A stretch of DNA of 64,000 bases. It comes from Bacteroidales bacterium UBA1173. Its GTDB lineage: Bacteria; Bacteroidota; Bacteroidia; Bacteroidales; F082. The notes under the pieces are model-generated. The model was given only the letters and a program-made list of their open reading frames with translations. It searched no databases and had not been told where the DNA came from. Positions 8,936 to 17,432 of this stretch are shown piece by piece. The stretch is from NCBI GenBank assembly GCA_002311655.1, contig DBYZ01000004.1, forward strand, positions 49,250 through 113,249, given 5' to 3'. The position numbers and the translations under genes were made by a program. The stretch's first letter is position 1, and the number at the start of each line of letters is the position of its first letter.

Positions 8936-10282
8936 ATGAGCAGCATCAAAGAAAGTTTCGGTTCAAAATTCGGAATCATAGCGGCGGCGGCAGGTTCCGC
9001 CATCGGGCTGGGTAATATTTACCGTTTCCCTTGTGAGGCGGGCGCCAACGGTGGCGGTGCGTTTTTCATTGTCTATCTCACCATCGTACTGCTGATGGGA
9101 TTGCCGCTGATGTTGTCGGAGTTCATCATCGGACGACGCTCGGGCAAAAACCCTGTGGGTGCGTTCCAAGCGCTGGCTCCAGGATCCAAAGGCTGGGGCA
9201 TAATAGGTTATTTGGGTGTGATTGGTTCATTCCTTATCATGGCATTTTACTGCACCGTGGCAGGCTGGACCATCGACGCTTTGGGCAAATCCATCATCAA
9301 CTATTATCACGGATTGGATAAAAACGCCATCTTAGGTGATTTCAACAACTTGATGAACGAGAGTTGGCAGCCTATCCTCAGCGAAGGCATTTTCGTTTTC
9401 CTCACTGCTTTTATTATCATAAAAGGTGTGACAAAAGGCATTGAGAAATACTCGAAAATCCTGATGCCTATCCTGCTCGGAATCTTGATTATTCTCGGCA
9501 TCAAATCACTGACGTTGGAAGGCGCAAGTGAAGGCATCTCATTTTTCCTGAAACCTGATTTCTCAAAGATAACAGGCAAGGTGCTCATCAGCGCTCTCGG
9601 CCAGGCTTTCTTCTCATTGAGTCTGGGCATGGGATGCTTGATAACCTACGGCTCGTACATCGCGAAGAACGACAACCTCACATCAACCGCTTTTGCTGTG
9701 TGCATCAGCGACACTCTCATAGCAGTTTTGGCAGGCATCGTCATCTTCCCGGCGGCATTCTCGTTCGGCATCAGACCTGAAGCCGGCAATGAGTTAGCAT
9801 TCGTCACCCTGCCAATGCTTTTCGACCAGATGACGGGTGGTTATTTCTTTTGCCTTATATTCTTCCTGCTTCTGACAATCGCAGCCCTCACCTCCTCCAT
9901 CTCATTGATGGAAGTGCCGGTATTATTCCTCACAGAACAGATGCATCTTAGCCGTAAAAAAGCCACTATTTACTCGGCAATCGGGGTGTTTGTGCTGTGT
10001 GTTCTCTCGAGTGAAAGCCTGCATGACGGCACACCTCTGAAACTTTTCGGATTAAATATTTTCTCACTTCTCGACACACTCACTTCAAAATTCCTTCTGA
10101 CAATCTGTGGTCTTACGACTGTGATTTTCGTTGGCTGGAAACTTAAAAAAGAACATTTCTACGACGAATACACCAACAGCGGCACAGTCAACATGGGATT
10201 GAGAAAAATCATATATTTCATTATAAAATTCTTGGCACCAGTAGCAATTACAGTAATTTTAATAACACAATTCATTAAATAA
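8936..10282 (+). CDS. Neurotransmitter:sodium symporter family transporter
   Basis: A 448-residue inner-membrane transporter of the NSS/SNF family (LeuT and MhsT relatives). The N-terminal signature FGSKFGIIAAAAGSAIGLGN, which forms the first sodium and substrate site, is intact and is followed by YRFPCEAGANGGGAF. About 11-12 hydrophobic segments are present. Known bacterial members import amino acids or indole compounds with Na+; the substrate is not evident. I use ATG 8936, right after the upp stop. The longer in-frame start at 8897 is inside upp and would add residues that do not fit the family. Confidence 0.9.
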   Translation: MSSIKESFGSKFGIIAAAAGSAIGLGNIYRFPCEAGANGGGAFFIVYLTIVLLMGLPLMLSEFIIGRRSGKNPVGAFQALAPGSKGWGIIGYLGVIGSFLIMAFYCTVAGWTIDALGKSIINYYHGLDKNAILGDFNNLMNESWQPILSEGIFVFLTAFIIIKGVTKGIEKYSKILMPILLGILIILGIKSLTLEGASEGISFFLKPDFSKITGKVLISALGQAFFSLSLGMGCLITYGSYIAKNDNLTSTAFAVCISDTLIAVLAGIVIFPAAFSFGIRPEAGNELAFVTLPMLFDQMTGGYFFCLIFFLLLTIAALTSSISLMEVPVLFLTEQMHLSRKKATIYSAIGVFVLCVLSSESLHDGTPLKLFGLNIFSLLDTLTSKFLLTICGLTTVIFVGWKLKKEHFYDEYTNSGTVNMGLRKIIYFIIKFLAPVAITVILITQFIK

Positions 10283-10293
10283 AGATCATTTTT

Positions 10294-10321
10294 GTAGGGA
10301 CGTGGCACGCCGCGTCCCTAC
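10294..10321. repeat. GTAGGGACG hairpin repeat
   Basis: The arms GTAGGGACGTGGC and GCCGCGTCCCTAC pair over 13 positions (one G-T pair) around a two-base loop. No T run follows on either strand, so it is not a simple intrinsic terminator. A related hairpin lies after ackA (29553-29581). It sits between the transporter and the helix-hairpin-helix gene and contains a GTG (10302) that is not a real start. Confidence 0.7.
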
Positions 10322-10340
10322 AGGAAACAAACCAATTTTT

Positions 10341-11087
10341 ATGGACAATTTCAAACGTTTTATGACCTTCTCGCGTGGCGAGCGCATCGCAATTATTACA
10401 ATTGTCTCAACAATAATTATTTTATTGATTATCAAATACATAATCATCAACAACCCTCCAAAAAGAGAGTATTTCAAGCATGATTTGGATTCGATAATTG
10501 CTCGACGGGAACATATTTTGGATTCGATAAGAGTTTCTGATTCAATTAAAAAAACAACGACGCAAAATGGCAAGGCATGCCTTGCCACAATGGGATTTCA
10601 CGACACCACCGTCGCACCAAAACCAACAATAAATCAAAAACAAACTTTGAGACAAAAAACAGAAAAAGCCAGTCCGGACAAGGCATGCCTTGTCACAATC
10701 GATATCAACACCGCCGACACCACTTTGTTGCAACAGCTTCCTGGCATTGGGTCGGCGTTTGCCAAACGCATTGCTGAGTATCGCGACAAACTCGGCGGAT
10801 ACTGCGCAACAGAGCAGCTTCTGGAGGTTTATCGAATGGACACCGCACGTTTTGAAGGGTTGAAAAATCAAGTTACAATTGATTCGGCATTTGTTCCTAA
10901 CAAATTGAAAATCAATAGCGACGCATTCAAGGTTTTGCTCAGACATCCATATCTTGAATATGAAGACGTGAAAAAAATCGTGAACCACCGCGAACAAAAA
11001 GGATTGATTGTATCGTGGGAGCAACTGATGAAGGTTGTCGGTGATACAATCAATCCAAGATTACGGTATTATATTGATTATCAATAA
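10341..11087 (+). CDS. ComEA-like helix-hairpin-helix protein, membrane-anchored
   Basis: A 248-residue protein with one membrane segment near the N-terminus (about residues 14-37) and helix-hairpin-helix motifs in the C-terminal half: DINTADTTLLQQLPGIG (about 121-137), typical of ComEA, and a second diverged pair at about 190-240. Such proteins bind DNA non-specifically outside the membrane and take part in DNA uptake in competent bacteria; in Bacteroidota the role is mostly untested. I choose ATG 10341. The longer GTG start at 10302 falls inside a hairpin repeat. Two perfect 18-base palindromes (10569-10586 and 10677-10694) encode GKACLA and DKACLV in the linker between membrane segment and DNA-binding domain. 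It ends exactly where the convergent ccs gene ends. Confidence 0.8.
   Translation: MDNFKRFMTFSRGERIAIITIVSTIIILLIIKYIIINNPPKREYFKHDLDSIIARREHILDSIRVSDSIKKTTTQNGKACLATMGFHDTTVAPKPTINQKQTLRQKTEKASPDKACLVTIDINTADTTLLQQLPGIGSAFAKRIAEYRDKLGGYCATEQLLEVYRMDTARFEGLKNQVTIDSAFVPNKLKINSDAFKVLLRHPYLEYEDVKKIVNHREQKGLIVSWEQLMKVVGDTINPRLRYYIDYQ
10568..10587. repeat. In-frame palindrome 1 in the ComEA-like gene
   Basis: The 18-base core (GGCAAGGCA and its reverse complement) is a perfect palindrome of exactly six codons, encoding Gly-Lys-Ala-Cys-Leu-Ala. One more T/A pair extends it to 20 bases. A second copy differing only at the symmetric outer position lies 108 bases downstream in the same frame. Confidence 0.8.
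10677..10694. repeat. In-frame palindrome 2 in the ComEA-like gene
   Basis: A perfect 18-base palindrome (GACAAGGCA and its reverse complement), again exactly six codons, encoding Asp-Lys-Ala-Cys-Leu-Val. Relative to copy 1 both outer G/C pairs became A/T pairs, a compensated change that keeps the palindrome intact. Confidence 0.8.
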
Positions 11088-13118
11088 TCAACTGCCGTAC
11101 GCATGCATTCCGCCAAGAAGATTGACGCCGAAATACGTCATCAGCACGAAGAGGAATGCCAAGATATTGAAAATGTGAAAATTCAAAGGTTTTTGCAAGC
11201 CTGGAGCCATGTTTTTGTGCAGCGCGATGGCATATACCATCAGGGTAATCAGCGACCAGGTCTCTTTCGGATCCCATGCCCAATAGTTACCCCAAGAGAT
11301 GTTAGCCCACACAGAGCCAATCATGATACCGAAGACGAGACACATCACCGCAGGGAAAAGCATGTTGCGCGAAACATCCGCCATGCGCTCGATTTCAGGC
11401 AATGAGTTTTTGTTACAAAGTCTCACAACCACAGCTGCTAACCCGTTAATTAACATGAACGCAAGCAAAGCATATGCAACCATGATAACAGCGACATGCA
11501 AACCGAGCAGTGGCGACGAAAGCACCGGCATCAGAGGGGTGATTTTCGGGTTTGCAGAGCTCATCACCGACACGAGCATCATCAAGCCGCTGACAATCAA
11601 TCCAGTAGCGATAGTGTTAACTCTGCCGTTTTTCTTCAAAGCCATTATGCCCGCGATGAGCAGTGACACCCACGCCATGAAATGCTGTGTCTCAGCACTT
11701 CTCGCCAAAGGAATGTGACCTGCCACTATCCATCGCAGAATAATCAGGAATGTCAGGAAGGCAAAGATAATCCAATTTATTGATAATGAGATATTTGCAA
11801 TAGATTTGGGGACTTGTTTTCCGATAGCGGTAAACACACAGTAAAGCACAAAAAACACTATTCCGAAAAACAGCGAGAGATATGCTATGTAATTATACTT
11901 TGCCCAAACATTGTAAATCTTTTCCGTTTTGAAGCGGAAATCCGACTGTAATGATGTGGTGCCATCAGCTGCGACAGCGTTTTTCTTCTGGTATGTCTTG
12001 ATTTTAACCAATGTCTCAGAAAACTTCGCATAATCCTGCTTTACCACCAGCTCATTGAGATAACTTATTGATTTCCTTATAAATATCCACTCATCTTCAC
12101 TCAAGTTTTCCGGAAGGTTGTCATTAGGACTGACCCATTTCACGGTGCCGTCGGGCATCTGGCAAGGGAAAATCTTCGTCATCGCACCAGTTTGGAACGA
12201 CTCGACCAAATGTTTTACCTCGTCGCGCTTACTCTGTTGACGTTCAGTGCCTTTCCAATATGTCGGATAAAACATCCAACCAGCGAGAACCTGCTCAGAA
12301 GTATAGCCTTTGTATGTCGGTTTACCATAAAGTTTGCAAGAGAAATCTTTGGCGAATGTCTGCATCGGAGCGATTCTGCCACCGTTATATATGTAGATGT
12401 CGCCCAATTCGGCAGCCACATCTTTAGGTAAAGTCTTGAGTTCCTGAGCATTAGCCATCGTGCCAATCATCAGCATCACAAACAGGATGATAAGGCTTCT
12501 GCCAGATTTAGTCATACGTTTTCTCGTGATGTTTTTAAAGAAAATGACAAGCATCGATATTGACAAAATAATGTAACCAATGTATGTGAAAAGTATCCCC
12601 CACGGGTCGTGTTGCACGGTGAGAGTACAACCCTTCAAGTCCTTGTCGAAATCTTCGTTAAAGAAACGGAAGCCTTTGTATTTCAATATGTTATTCATCG
12701 AAATTTTGCCCTCTTTGAGGATATTGCCATCGTTGTCGGCGAGCGTCACATACGACACATAATCAGCGTGCGACATGGTGCCAGGGTAATAGACAATATC
12801 AAATTTTTCAAGGTTTACAGAAAAAGGTAATTGGTCGTTAACAGGTTCATTTTCAATCAGATGTATGCTTTTACTCTCACTTGTGGTGAACGTCAGGAAA
12901 CCGCCTAACAAAATGAGCAGAATCGACGTGTGGATGCCGAAGACTGGAATGTCTTTCCAAAGTTTGCGTTTAAAAATTCCCAAAAGCACAACGCCTGCAA
13001 ACACAAAAAGCAGTGCCACAAACCACCATTTATCGTAAAAAGGTGTTTTAACTAATGTACTGATTATCAACACAATGATAGTGATAATCCATATTGAAAG
13101 GGTTAATCTGTTTTTCAT
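11088..13118 (-). CDS. ccsA: Fused cytochrome c biogenesis protein (ResB-like plus CcsA)
   Basis: A 676-residue inner-membrane protein joining both halves of the system II cytochrome c synthase. The N-terminal third (membrane segments, then an extracytoplasmic stretch from about 90 to 170) resembles ResB/CcsB. The C-terminal half has several membrane helices and the WWD haem-handling motif (WGNYWAWDPKETW, near residue 614) of CcsA, with flanking His (GHIPLARSAETQHF, IALHKNM). The complex carries haem across the membrane and attaches it to CxxCH motifs. This fits the neighbouring di-haem CxxCH protein. The central extracytoplasmic part between the two halves (about 200-400) is long. The gene is convergent with the ComEA-like gene, with no bases between the stops. 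Confidence 0.9.
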   Translation of the reverse strand: MKNRLTLSIWIITIIVLIISTLVKTPFYDKWWFVALLFVFAGVVLLGIFKRKLWKDIPVFGIHTSILLILLGGFLTFTTSESKSIHLIENEPVNDQLPFSVNLEKFDIVYYPGTMSHADYVSYVTLADNDGNILKEGKISMNNILKYKGFRFFNEDFDKDLKGCTLTVQHDPWGILFTYIGYIILSISMLVIFFKNITRKRMTKSGRSLIILFVMLMIGTMANAQELKTLPKDVAAELGDIYIYNGGRIAPMQTFAKDFSCKLYGKPTYKGYTSEQVLAGWMFYPTYWKGTERQQSKRDEVKHLVESFQTGAMTKIFPCQMPDGTVKWVSPNDNLPENLSEDEWIFIRKSISYLNELVVKQDYAKFSETLVKIKTYQKKNAVAADGTTSLQSDFRFKTEKIYNVWAKYNYIAYLSLFFGIVFFVLYCVFTAIGKQVPKSIANISLSINWIIFAFLTFLIILRWIVAGHIPLARSAETQHFMAWVSLLIAGIMALKKNGRVNTIATGLIVSGLMMLVSVMSSANPKITPLMPVLSSPLLGLHVAVIMVAYALLAFMLINGLAAVVVRLCNKNSLPEIERMADVSRNMLFPAVMCLVFGIMIGSVWANISWGNYWAWDPKETWSLITLMVYAIALHKNMAPGLQKPLNFHIFNILAFLFVLMTYFGVNLLGGMHAYGS

Positions 13119-13132
13119 TTTATATCATTTTA

Positions 13133-13165
13133 ATGTTGGGATGCGCCGACGGCGCATCCCAACAT
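13133..13165. repeat. GC-rich perfect hairpin
   Basis: Two 15-base arms (ATGTTGGGATGCGCC and its exact complement) flank a GAC loop. It lies between the di-haem protein gene and ccs, both on the minus strand. No T run follows on either strand, so a palindromic repeat or a Rho-independent processing site is more likely than an intrinsic terminator. Confidence 0.75.
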
Positions 13166-13177
13166 CGTTTAACAAAA

Positions 13178-14800
13178 TCAAATCGCTTCAATGAATTTCA
13201 CGACGGCGTCTCTGTCGGCTTTCGACAGCTGGCGGAATTTCTCCACTGTACGGCGTGCATCGCTCTGTGGGTTTCCGTGCCACATGATTGCCTCGATAAC
13301 CGTTTGTGCGCGGCAGTCGTGCAACCTGTCACTTGAGCCGGTGCATATCGCTGACAAGCCGCGGCCCCAGAGAGGAGTGGTGCGGCACCATCCAGTGCGG
13401 ATGTCGTTCTCCATGTGGAGCTTATGCTGGATGTAGTCGCTGTAAGGCCAAATCTTCTGATGCGGATAACGCGGCAATCTCGAATCTGCTGTCGAGAAGA
13501 ATCCTGCAGGGTCTTCAAACACGTCGTCGCCGGTCTCCCATGACGGACGATGGCAGTAGGCGCAACCGAGTTCTGTGAAGAGCTCTTTTCCACGCTGCAC
13601 CTCAGGGTCATCGAGGTTACGGGCTGCCGGGACAGCCAAGCCACGGTGCCACACCATGAAGTTGACGTAGTCTTCGTCTTTCATCTCAGGAACCTTCATC
13701 TCAGCAGGAATCTGGTCGTTCATCATCAAATAGTTGTAGATGTCGTTTTCCACATTGCCGGTGAGGTTGTACTGCGGGAAATAGTTGTAAAACTCAGCTT
13801 GAACGTCAGGGTCTTGCGAGGCTTTCAAAGCGTATGCGCCTGTCATGTAATGTCCCATCTTTGTGCGATGAGTCACATTGGTGATGTTCCAGATGGCGTT
13901 GGCGCCTGGAGCATCTTGCAGTGGACCGCGTGTGAGGGCGTATGTGTAACGTTTCGGGTGATTGGTGTTGCCATACAATCCTGACGGAGCCCAGTCGTTG
14001 CCAGCCCACATGCCCGGGTTGATGCCGTTCTGCATGTAACCGTCGTTGAACTCTTTCTGATACTGAGCCTTCAACGAGTCATCAGGGATAGCGTCAATCA
14101 AGCCGGTGCCGTAGATGCCGATTGTCGACTCGAGACGGCACACGAAATCGCTGTAAGGGATAGGATTTCCGCCTACTTCGAGAGGAACGTAGAACGCATC
14201 TTCAGGAATGTAAACCTCTGGATAGGTCAGGCTGTACGCCTCTCCGTCAGCAAACTGGTTGCCCCATTCGTCGGTGTAGCTGAGCCAGTTGATCTGAATC
14301 TTGGTCTCGTCGAGAGGTGCCTTGAAAGGCGCGACGGCCTTGGTTTGTGGCATTCCTGTGTACGAGCTGAGATAGGTGTCGTTACGGTCGGTAAACACCA
14401 GCAGATAGCCGTTGCCCCAGTCGTCGGCACGATAGCGGTTCATACGCATTCCGTGACCGTAACCTGGATGGCAGGCGATGCACGAGCTGCGGATGTAAAG
14501 AGGTCCCAAGCCGTTGAAAGGCTCGTTGTTTTGAGTGTAAGTACGCTCGAAGAAATACTCGCCGTACTTAAACTGCGCTGTCATTCCAGCCTGCACGGTG
14601 GCAGGAGTAGGGTCTTCATATGCAGACTGCGTGTTGTTGAACGTGGTGCCCAACTCACCGCCGGCATAAGTGCCCTCCATGACAGTAGGAGCAGGTGGTG
14701 TCGGCGTAGGATTGGTCTTGTTTTCCTTCTTACAGGAACCCAATCCGAAAGCCAGCAAGCCTGCTGCGACAAATAAAGTTAAATGATTAGTTTTAAACAT
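13178..14800 (-). CDS. Di-haem oxidoreductase family (DHOR/DUF1111) lipoprotein
   Basis: A 540-residue lipoprotein (acceptor Cys23 in GLGSC) with two CxxCH haem sites: CIACH at 107-111 and CAYCH at 413-417. The C-terminal segment LHDCRAQTVIEAIMWHG followed by a helix ending in FIEAI matches the di-haem 'thiol oxidoreductase' family, which is related to MauG and cytochrome c peroxidases. Such proteins often sit beside imelysin genes in iron-regulated loci. In this family the late motif is usually HDGRA; here the Gly is replaced by Cys. It is the third gene of a minus-strand cluster after a porin and an imelysin protein. The CcsBA synthase made by the next gene would mature its haems. Confidence 0.85.
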   Translation of the reverse strand: MFKTNHLTLFVAAGLLAFGLGSCKKENKTNPTPTPPAPTVMEGTYAGGELGTTFNNTQSAYEDPTPATVQAGMTAQFKYGEYFFERTYTQNNEPFNGLGPLYIRSSCIACHPGYGHGMRMNRYRADDWGNGYLLVFTDRNDTYLSSYTGMPQTKAVAPFKAPLDETKIQINWLSYTDEWGNQFADGEAYSLTYPEVYIPEDAFYVPLEVGGNPIPYSDFVCRLESTIGIYGTGLIDAIPDDSLKAQYQKEFNDGYMQNGINPGMWAGNDWAPSGLYGNTNHPKRYTYALTRGPLQDAPGANAIWNITNVTHRTKMGHYMTGAYALKASQDPDVQAEFYNYFPQYNLTGNVENDIYNYLMMNDQIPAEMKVPEMKDEDYVNFMVWHRGLAVPAARNLDDPEVQRGKELFTELGCAYCHRPSWETGDDVFEDPAGFFSTADSRLPRYPHQKIWPYSDYIQHKLHMENDIRTGWCRTTPLWGRGLSAICTGSSDRLHDCRAQTVIEAIMWHGNPQSDARRTVEKFRQLSKADRDAVVKFIEAI

Positions 14801-14820
14801 ATTATAATTAGTTTAGAAAA

Positions 14821-15990
14821 TTAGTTGTCCTTGATAGCATCTTTGGCTTCAGCAAGCACGTCTGACAATGCCTGGCATGCCTCCATAGCCTCGCCTGCGC
14901 TCGGATCAGCGTAGTGGTTCACGAAAGGAGCTGCCATGCCGTTGATCTTGGCGAGAGCATTGTCGATAGCCTCAACTATTCTGCTATCCAACTGAGAATC
15001 AATGCCTTTAACGTATGCATGAAGCGATTTGCTTTCATCACGTTCGCCTTCATTGCCACCCATGTATGAGTTTTTGATAGAGGTGATATTGTCGTAGAAA
15101 TCGATGATTGATTTCTGGCTGTAAGGTGATTCGACGTATGTCGGGTCCTCGCCGGTGTGCGGTTTACCAATCTTTGATGTGCCGACCTCGTCAGAGATGT
15201 CGATGCTGCCGTCGAGGATAGCCTGAAGTGCCTGAGTGAGTGTCACATAAGTGCTTCCAGCCTTTCCAGCGTTCTGCATGTTTTCGCTATAGCTGAAGTC
15301 ACCGCCGTTGACTGTTGTGTTGAACTCGAGTTCTCCCATCAGTTCATAGTGTAATATAGGAGCGTTTTCGCCGAGCCAGCTCACCTCGAGTTGGAAGCAG
15401 CGGTTGCGAAGGTCGCCTGCCACCGCCACAGCGTAAATCAAGTAGTCGTCGGTGATTTCGGCGACGTTTCTTGGCTGACCGTCACGGAAGAGCACGTATT
15501 CTATGCCATGGAATCCAAGGAGAGCGTTGCCAAGCTGCTCGCCAGCGATGATGTCACCGTCTTCAGCGTCGAGAGCGGCAATCATGCTTGGACTTGCCAT
15601 GAGGTTGTTGAAGGCATCCTCATCGAGCGGCCATGAGTCGATGTGCGGGTCGATGCCGAAGTCGGAAGCGGCGCCAAACAAAAACGCCTCGCTCATCTCC
15701 CACCATTTGCGGGCTTCAAGAAACGTTGCGCAAGCCTCATCGACATTGGCCTGAGTCCTTTCGATTTGCAAGAATTCAAGGTCGTTGACGAGCGCATCGG
15801 TGAACAGGGCCAGCTTGGAATAAGTCGGAGCCACGGTGTGATCCAAAAACTGGTTGATGATTGCGATTTTGACCGCGTCGGTGTCGGTTGTCGGTTCAGA
15901 ATTGTTAGAACTCTTTTTGCAGGCTGAAAAGCTCATTGCAAACAATGCTGAAAATGCTATCAGCAAAGTGGTTTTGAAGAATTTTTTCAT
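14821..15990 (-). CDS. Imelysin family lipoprotein
   Basis: A 389-residue lipoprotein (acceptor Cys24 in SFSAC). The imelysin signature GFHGIE is at 159-164, the GxHxxE motif shared by IrpA, EfeO and the peptidase M75-like group, and the two-fold helical repeat of the family fits the length. Imelysin-like proteins are surface or periplasmic and linked to iron uptake; peptidase activity is doubtful in the family. It lies 20 bases before the di-haem lipoprotein gene and 26 bases after the porin gene, so the three are almost certainly one operon. Confidence 0.88.
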   Translation of the reverse strand: MKKFFKTTLLIAFSALFAMSFSACKKSSNNSEPTTDTDAVKIAIINQFLDHTVAPTYSKLALFTDALVNDLEFLQIERTQANVDEACATFLEARKWWEMSEAFLFGAASDFGIDPHIDSWPLDEDAFNNLMASPSMIAALDAEDGDIIAGEQLGNALLGFHGIEYVLFRDGQPRNVAEITDDYLIYAVAVAGDLRNRCFQLEVSWLGENAPILHYELMGELEFNTTVNGGDFSYSENMQNAGKAGSTYVTLTQALQAILDGSIDISDEVGTSKIGKPHTGEDPTYVESPYSQKSIIDFYDNITSIKNSYMGGNEGERDESKSLHAYVKGIDSQLDSRIVEAIDNALAKINGMAAPFVNHYADPSAGEAMEACQALSDVLAEAKDAIKDN

Positions 15991-16016
15991 GTTGTTATAA
16001 TTTAATTGTTAATAAT

Positions 16017-17321
16017 CTATCTCACAAAGAATCCGCTATAAGCGACACCAAGGCTGAACATCGGCTCTATGTTGTATTGCTCTTTGAGGAATCGTTGGGA
16101 ATATTCCGCCTTGATAACCACTTGTTTTATCGGATAATAGTTCAAACCAAGTGTCATCACATGGCGTTCAGTCCAGTCGTACATGGTGATTGCCGAAGCG
16201 GATGGGATATAGCTGTCGTAATAGTCATATCTGCCGAAAACGAAAAGCTGGCTGTCAATTTTATTGAAGAACTTTAAGACATCGTAAGCGATCTCACCAC
16301 CTACAGCCATTGCCTCCTCTCCCACCAGCGAGCGCGGATAAGGCGAGAAACTCTGATGGTTCTGGTTTTTATTATAGGTGGAAATGACATCGGCATCATT
16401 GAGATGACCGTAGTCGAAGTTACCTCTTATAATAAAGCCGTTGTTTTTGTAATCGAACTCGGCGGTACCGATGAGCACGGTGCCTTTCACATCTTTGTAT
16501 TTTTCCGCCTCGTTGGTCACGATATCGTTATTAAAAGTGTTGCCGATGTAGCCGCTCAGGCCGATATGCAAGTTCTTAACCGAGTAATTATCAATGCGCA
16601 ACGCGCCTGCAAGGTTGTTGGCAACACGGAATTCGTAAGCCGAAGCGGAGCCGTTTTTAACCCAGTTGGCGTTGTTAAACATATTGGAATTCAAAGCAGG
16701 AACAACCACAGCCTCGTAGCGCCATTTTCCGATTTTTCCCCAGATGCTGATACCTGTCTCGTGCCATGTGTTCGGCATGATGGTGAACTCACCTTCTGGA
16801 CGATAGCATGTCAGAAACTGCGTCGGCAAATGCGCATTGTTGGTCTGTCCGACTGGCACGATGATATGTCCGGCTCTGATATTCAATGCCTTGGAAAACG
16901 ATTTCTGAATCCAGAACTGCTCAAGAGCCACCTCTCCGCCACGTTCGATTTCGTGTTCGAACTCGCCTGTCTCCTCGGCCTCCATCTCCACCGCGACCTC
17001 GTTTCCGCCGTGCTCGAACTCAATCTCGCTGCCCATAGTCCATCCGTGACCGAAGTCATAGCCCAAATTGATGACCACATGCGGCAGGTCGATTCGGCCG
17101 TGACCGGGAGAATCTTTATAACGTTCCGGATGTGAGTAGCGGAATATGTTATCGCTGTAAAAATTACGGGTATAAACCGCCTCGCCGTAGCCTCCGATTG
17201 TCAATCTCGATTTTGTAACTTTTTGATTTTCAGCCGAAATAGTGTCGTTTTCAGCAGCCATCACATTTCCCGACAAGGAAAAAACGATAATGGCAAAAAA
17301 GGATAAAAATAGTCTTTTCAT
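16017..17321 (-). CDS. Outer-membrane porin of the imelysin/di-haem locus
   Basis: A 434-residue beta-barrel protein with a signal peptide ending near VMAAEND. It has the alternating aromatic strands of a porin. Near residues 95-135 is a loop rich in Glu and His (EFEHGG ... EMEAEETGEFEHEIERGGE), which could bind cations. I start it at ATG 17321 because this gives a clean signal peptide; ATG 17345 would add eight residues (MNKHLFFI) and is an alternative, while the longest frame from 17387 is unlikely. As first gene of the cluster it would bring the substrate of the imelysin and di-haem proteins across the outer membrane. A palindrome at 17410-17432 lies upstream. Confidence 0.75.
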   Translation of the reverse strand: MKRLFLSFFAIIVFSLSGNVMAAENDTISAENQKVTKSRLTIGGYGEAVYTRNFYSDNIFRYSHPERYKDSPGHGRIDLPHVVINLGYDFGHGWTMGSEIEFEHGGNEVAVEMEAEETGEFEHEIERGGEVALEQFWIQKSFSKALNIRAGHIIVPVGQTNNAHLPTQFLTCYRPEGEFTIMPNTWHETGISIWGKIGKWRYEAVVVPALNSNMFNNANWVKNGSASAYEFRVANNLAGALRIDNYSVKNLHIGLSGYIGNTFNNDIVTNEAEKYKDVKGTVLIGTAEFDYKNNGFIIRGNFDYGHLNDADVISTYNKNQNHQSFSPYPRSLVGEEAMAVGGEIAYDVLKFFNKIDSQLFVFGRYDYYDSYIPSASAITMYDWTERHVMTLGLNYYPIKQVVIKAEYSQRFLKEQYNIEPMFSLGVAYSGFFVR

Positions 17322-17409
17322 TATAAAAAATAGGTGTTTATTCATGATGCGAAAATACATCATACAAACACGCATCTCCCTCATCATTTTTGGGGATTTT
17401 AATCAGTAA

Positions 17410-17432
17410 GCATCACCATTTATGGTGAATGC
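17410..17432. promoter_or_regulatory. Palindrome upstream of the porin-imelysin-di-haem operon
   Basis: TCACCAT and ATGGTGA flank two bases, extended by GCA/TGC with one bulged A. It begins right after the rhomboid stop and ends about 90 bases before the porin start. The two-base centre suits a DNA operator better than an RNA hairpin, and no T run follows on the minus strand. Which regulator would bind is unknown. Confidence 0.4.

Noticed and set aside
10302..10340. GTG start of the ComEA-like gene
   Set aside because: The codon is within a hairpin repeat and the encoded residues precede the natural membrane-anchor start.
16356..17135. 259-codon plus-strand frame opposite the porin gene
   Set aside because: It has no recognisable domain or start signals and lies fully antisense to a gene with a signal peptide and porin pattern.
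17322..17387. 22-codon N-terminal extension of the porin
   Set aside because: It would bury the signal peptide behind a Met/Cys-rich stretch.
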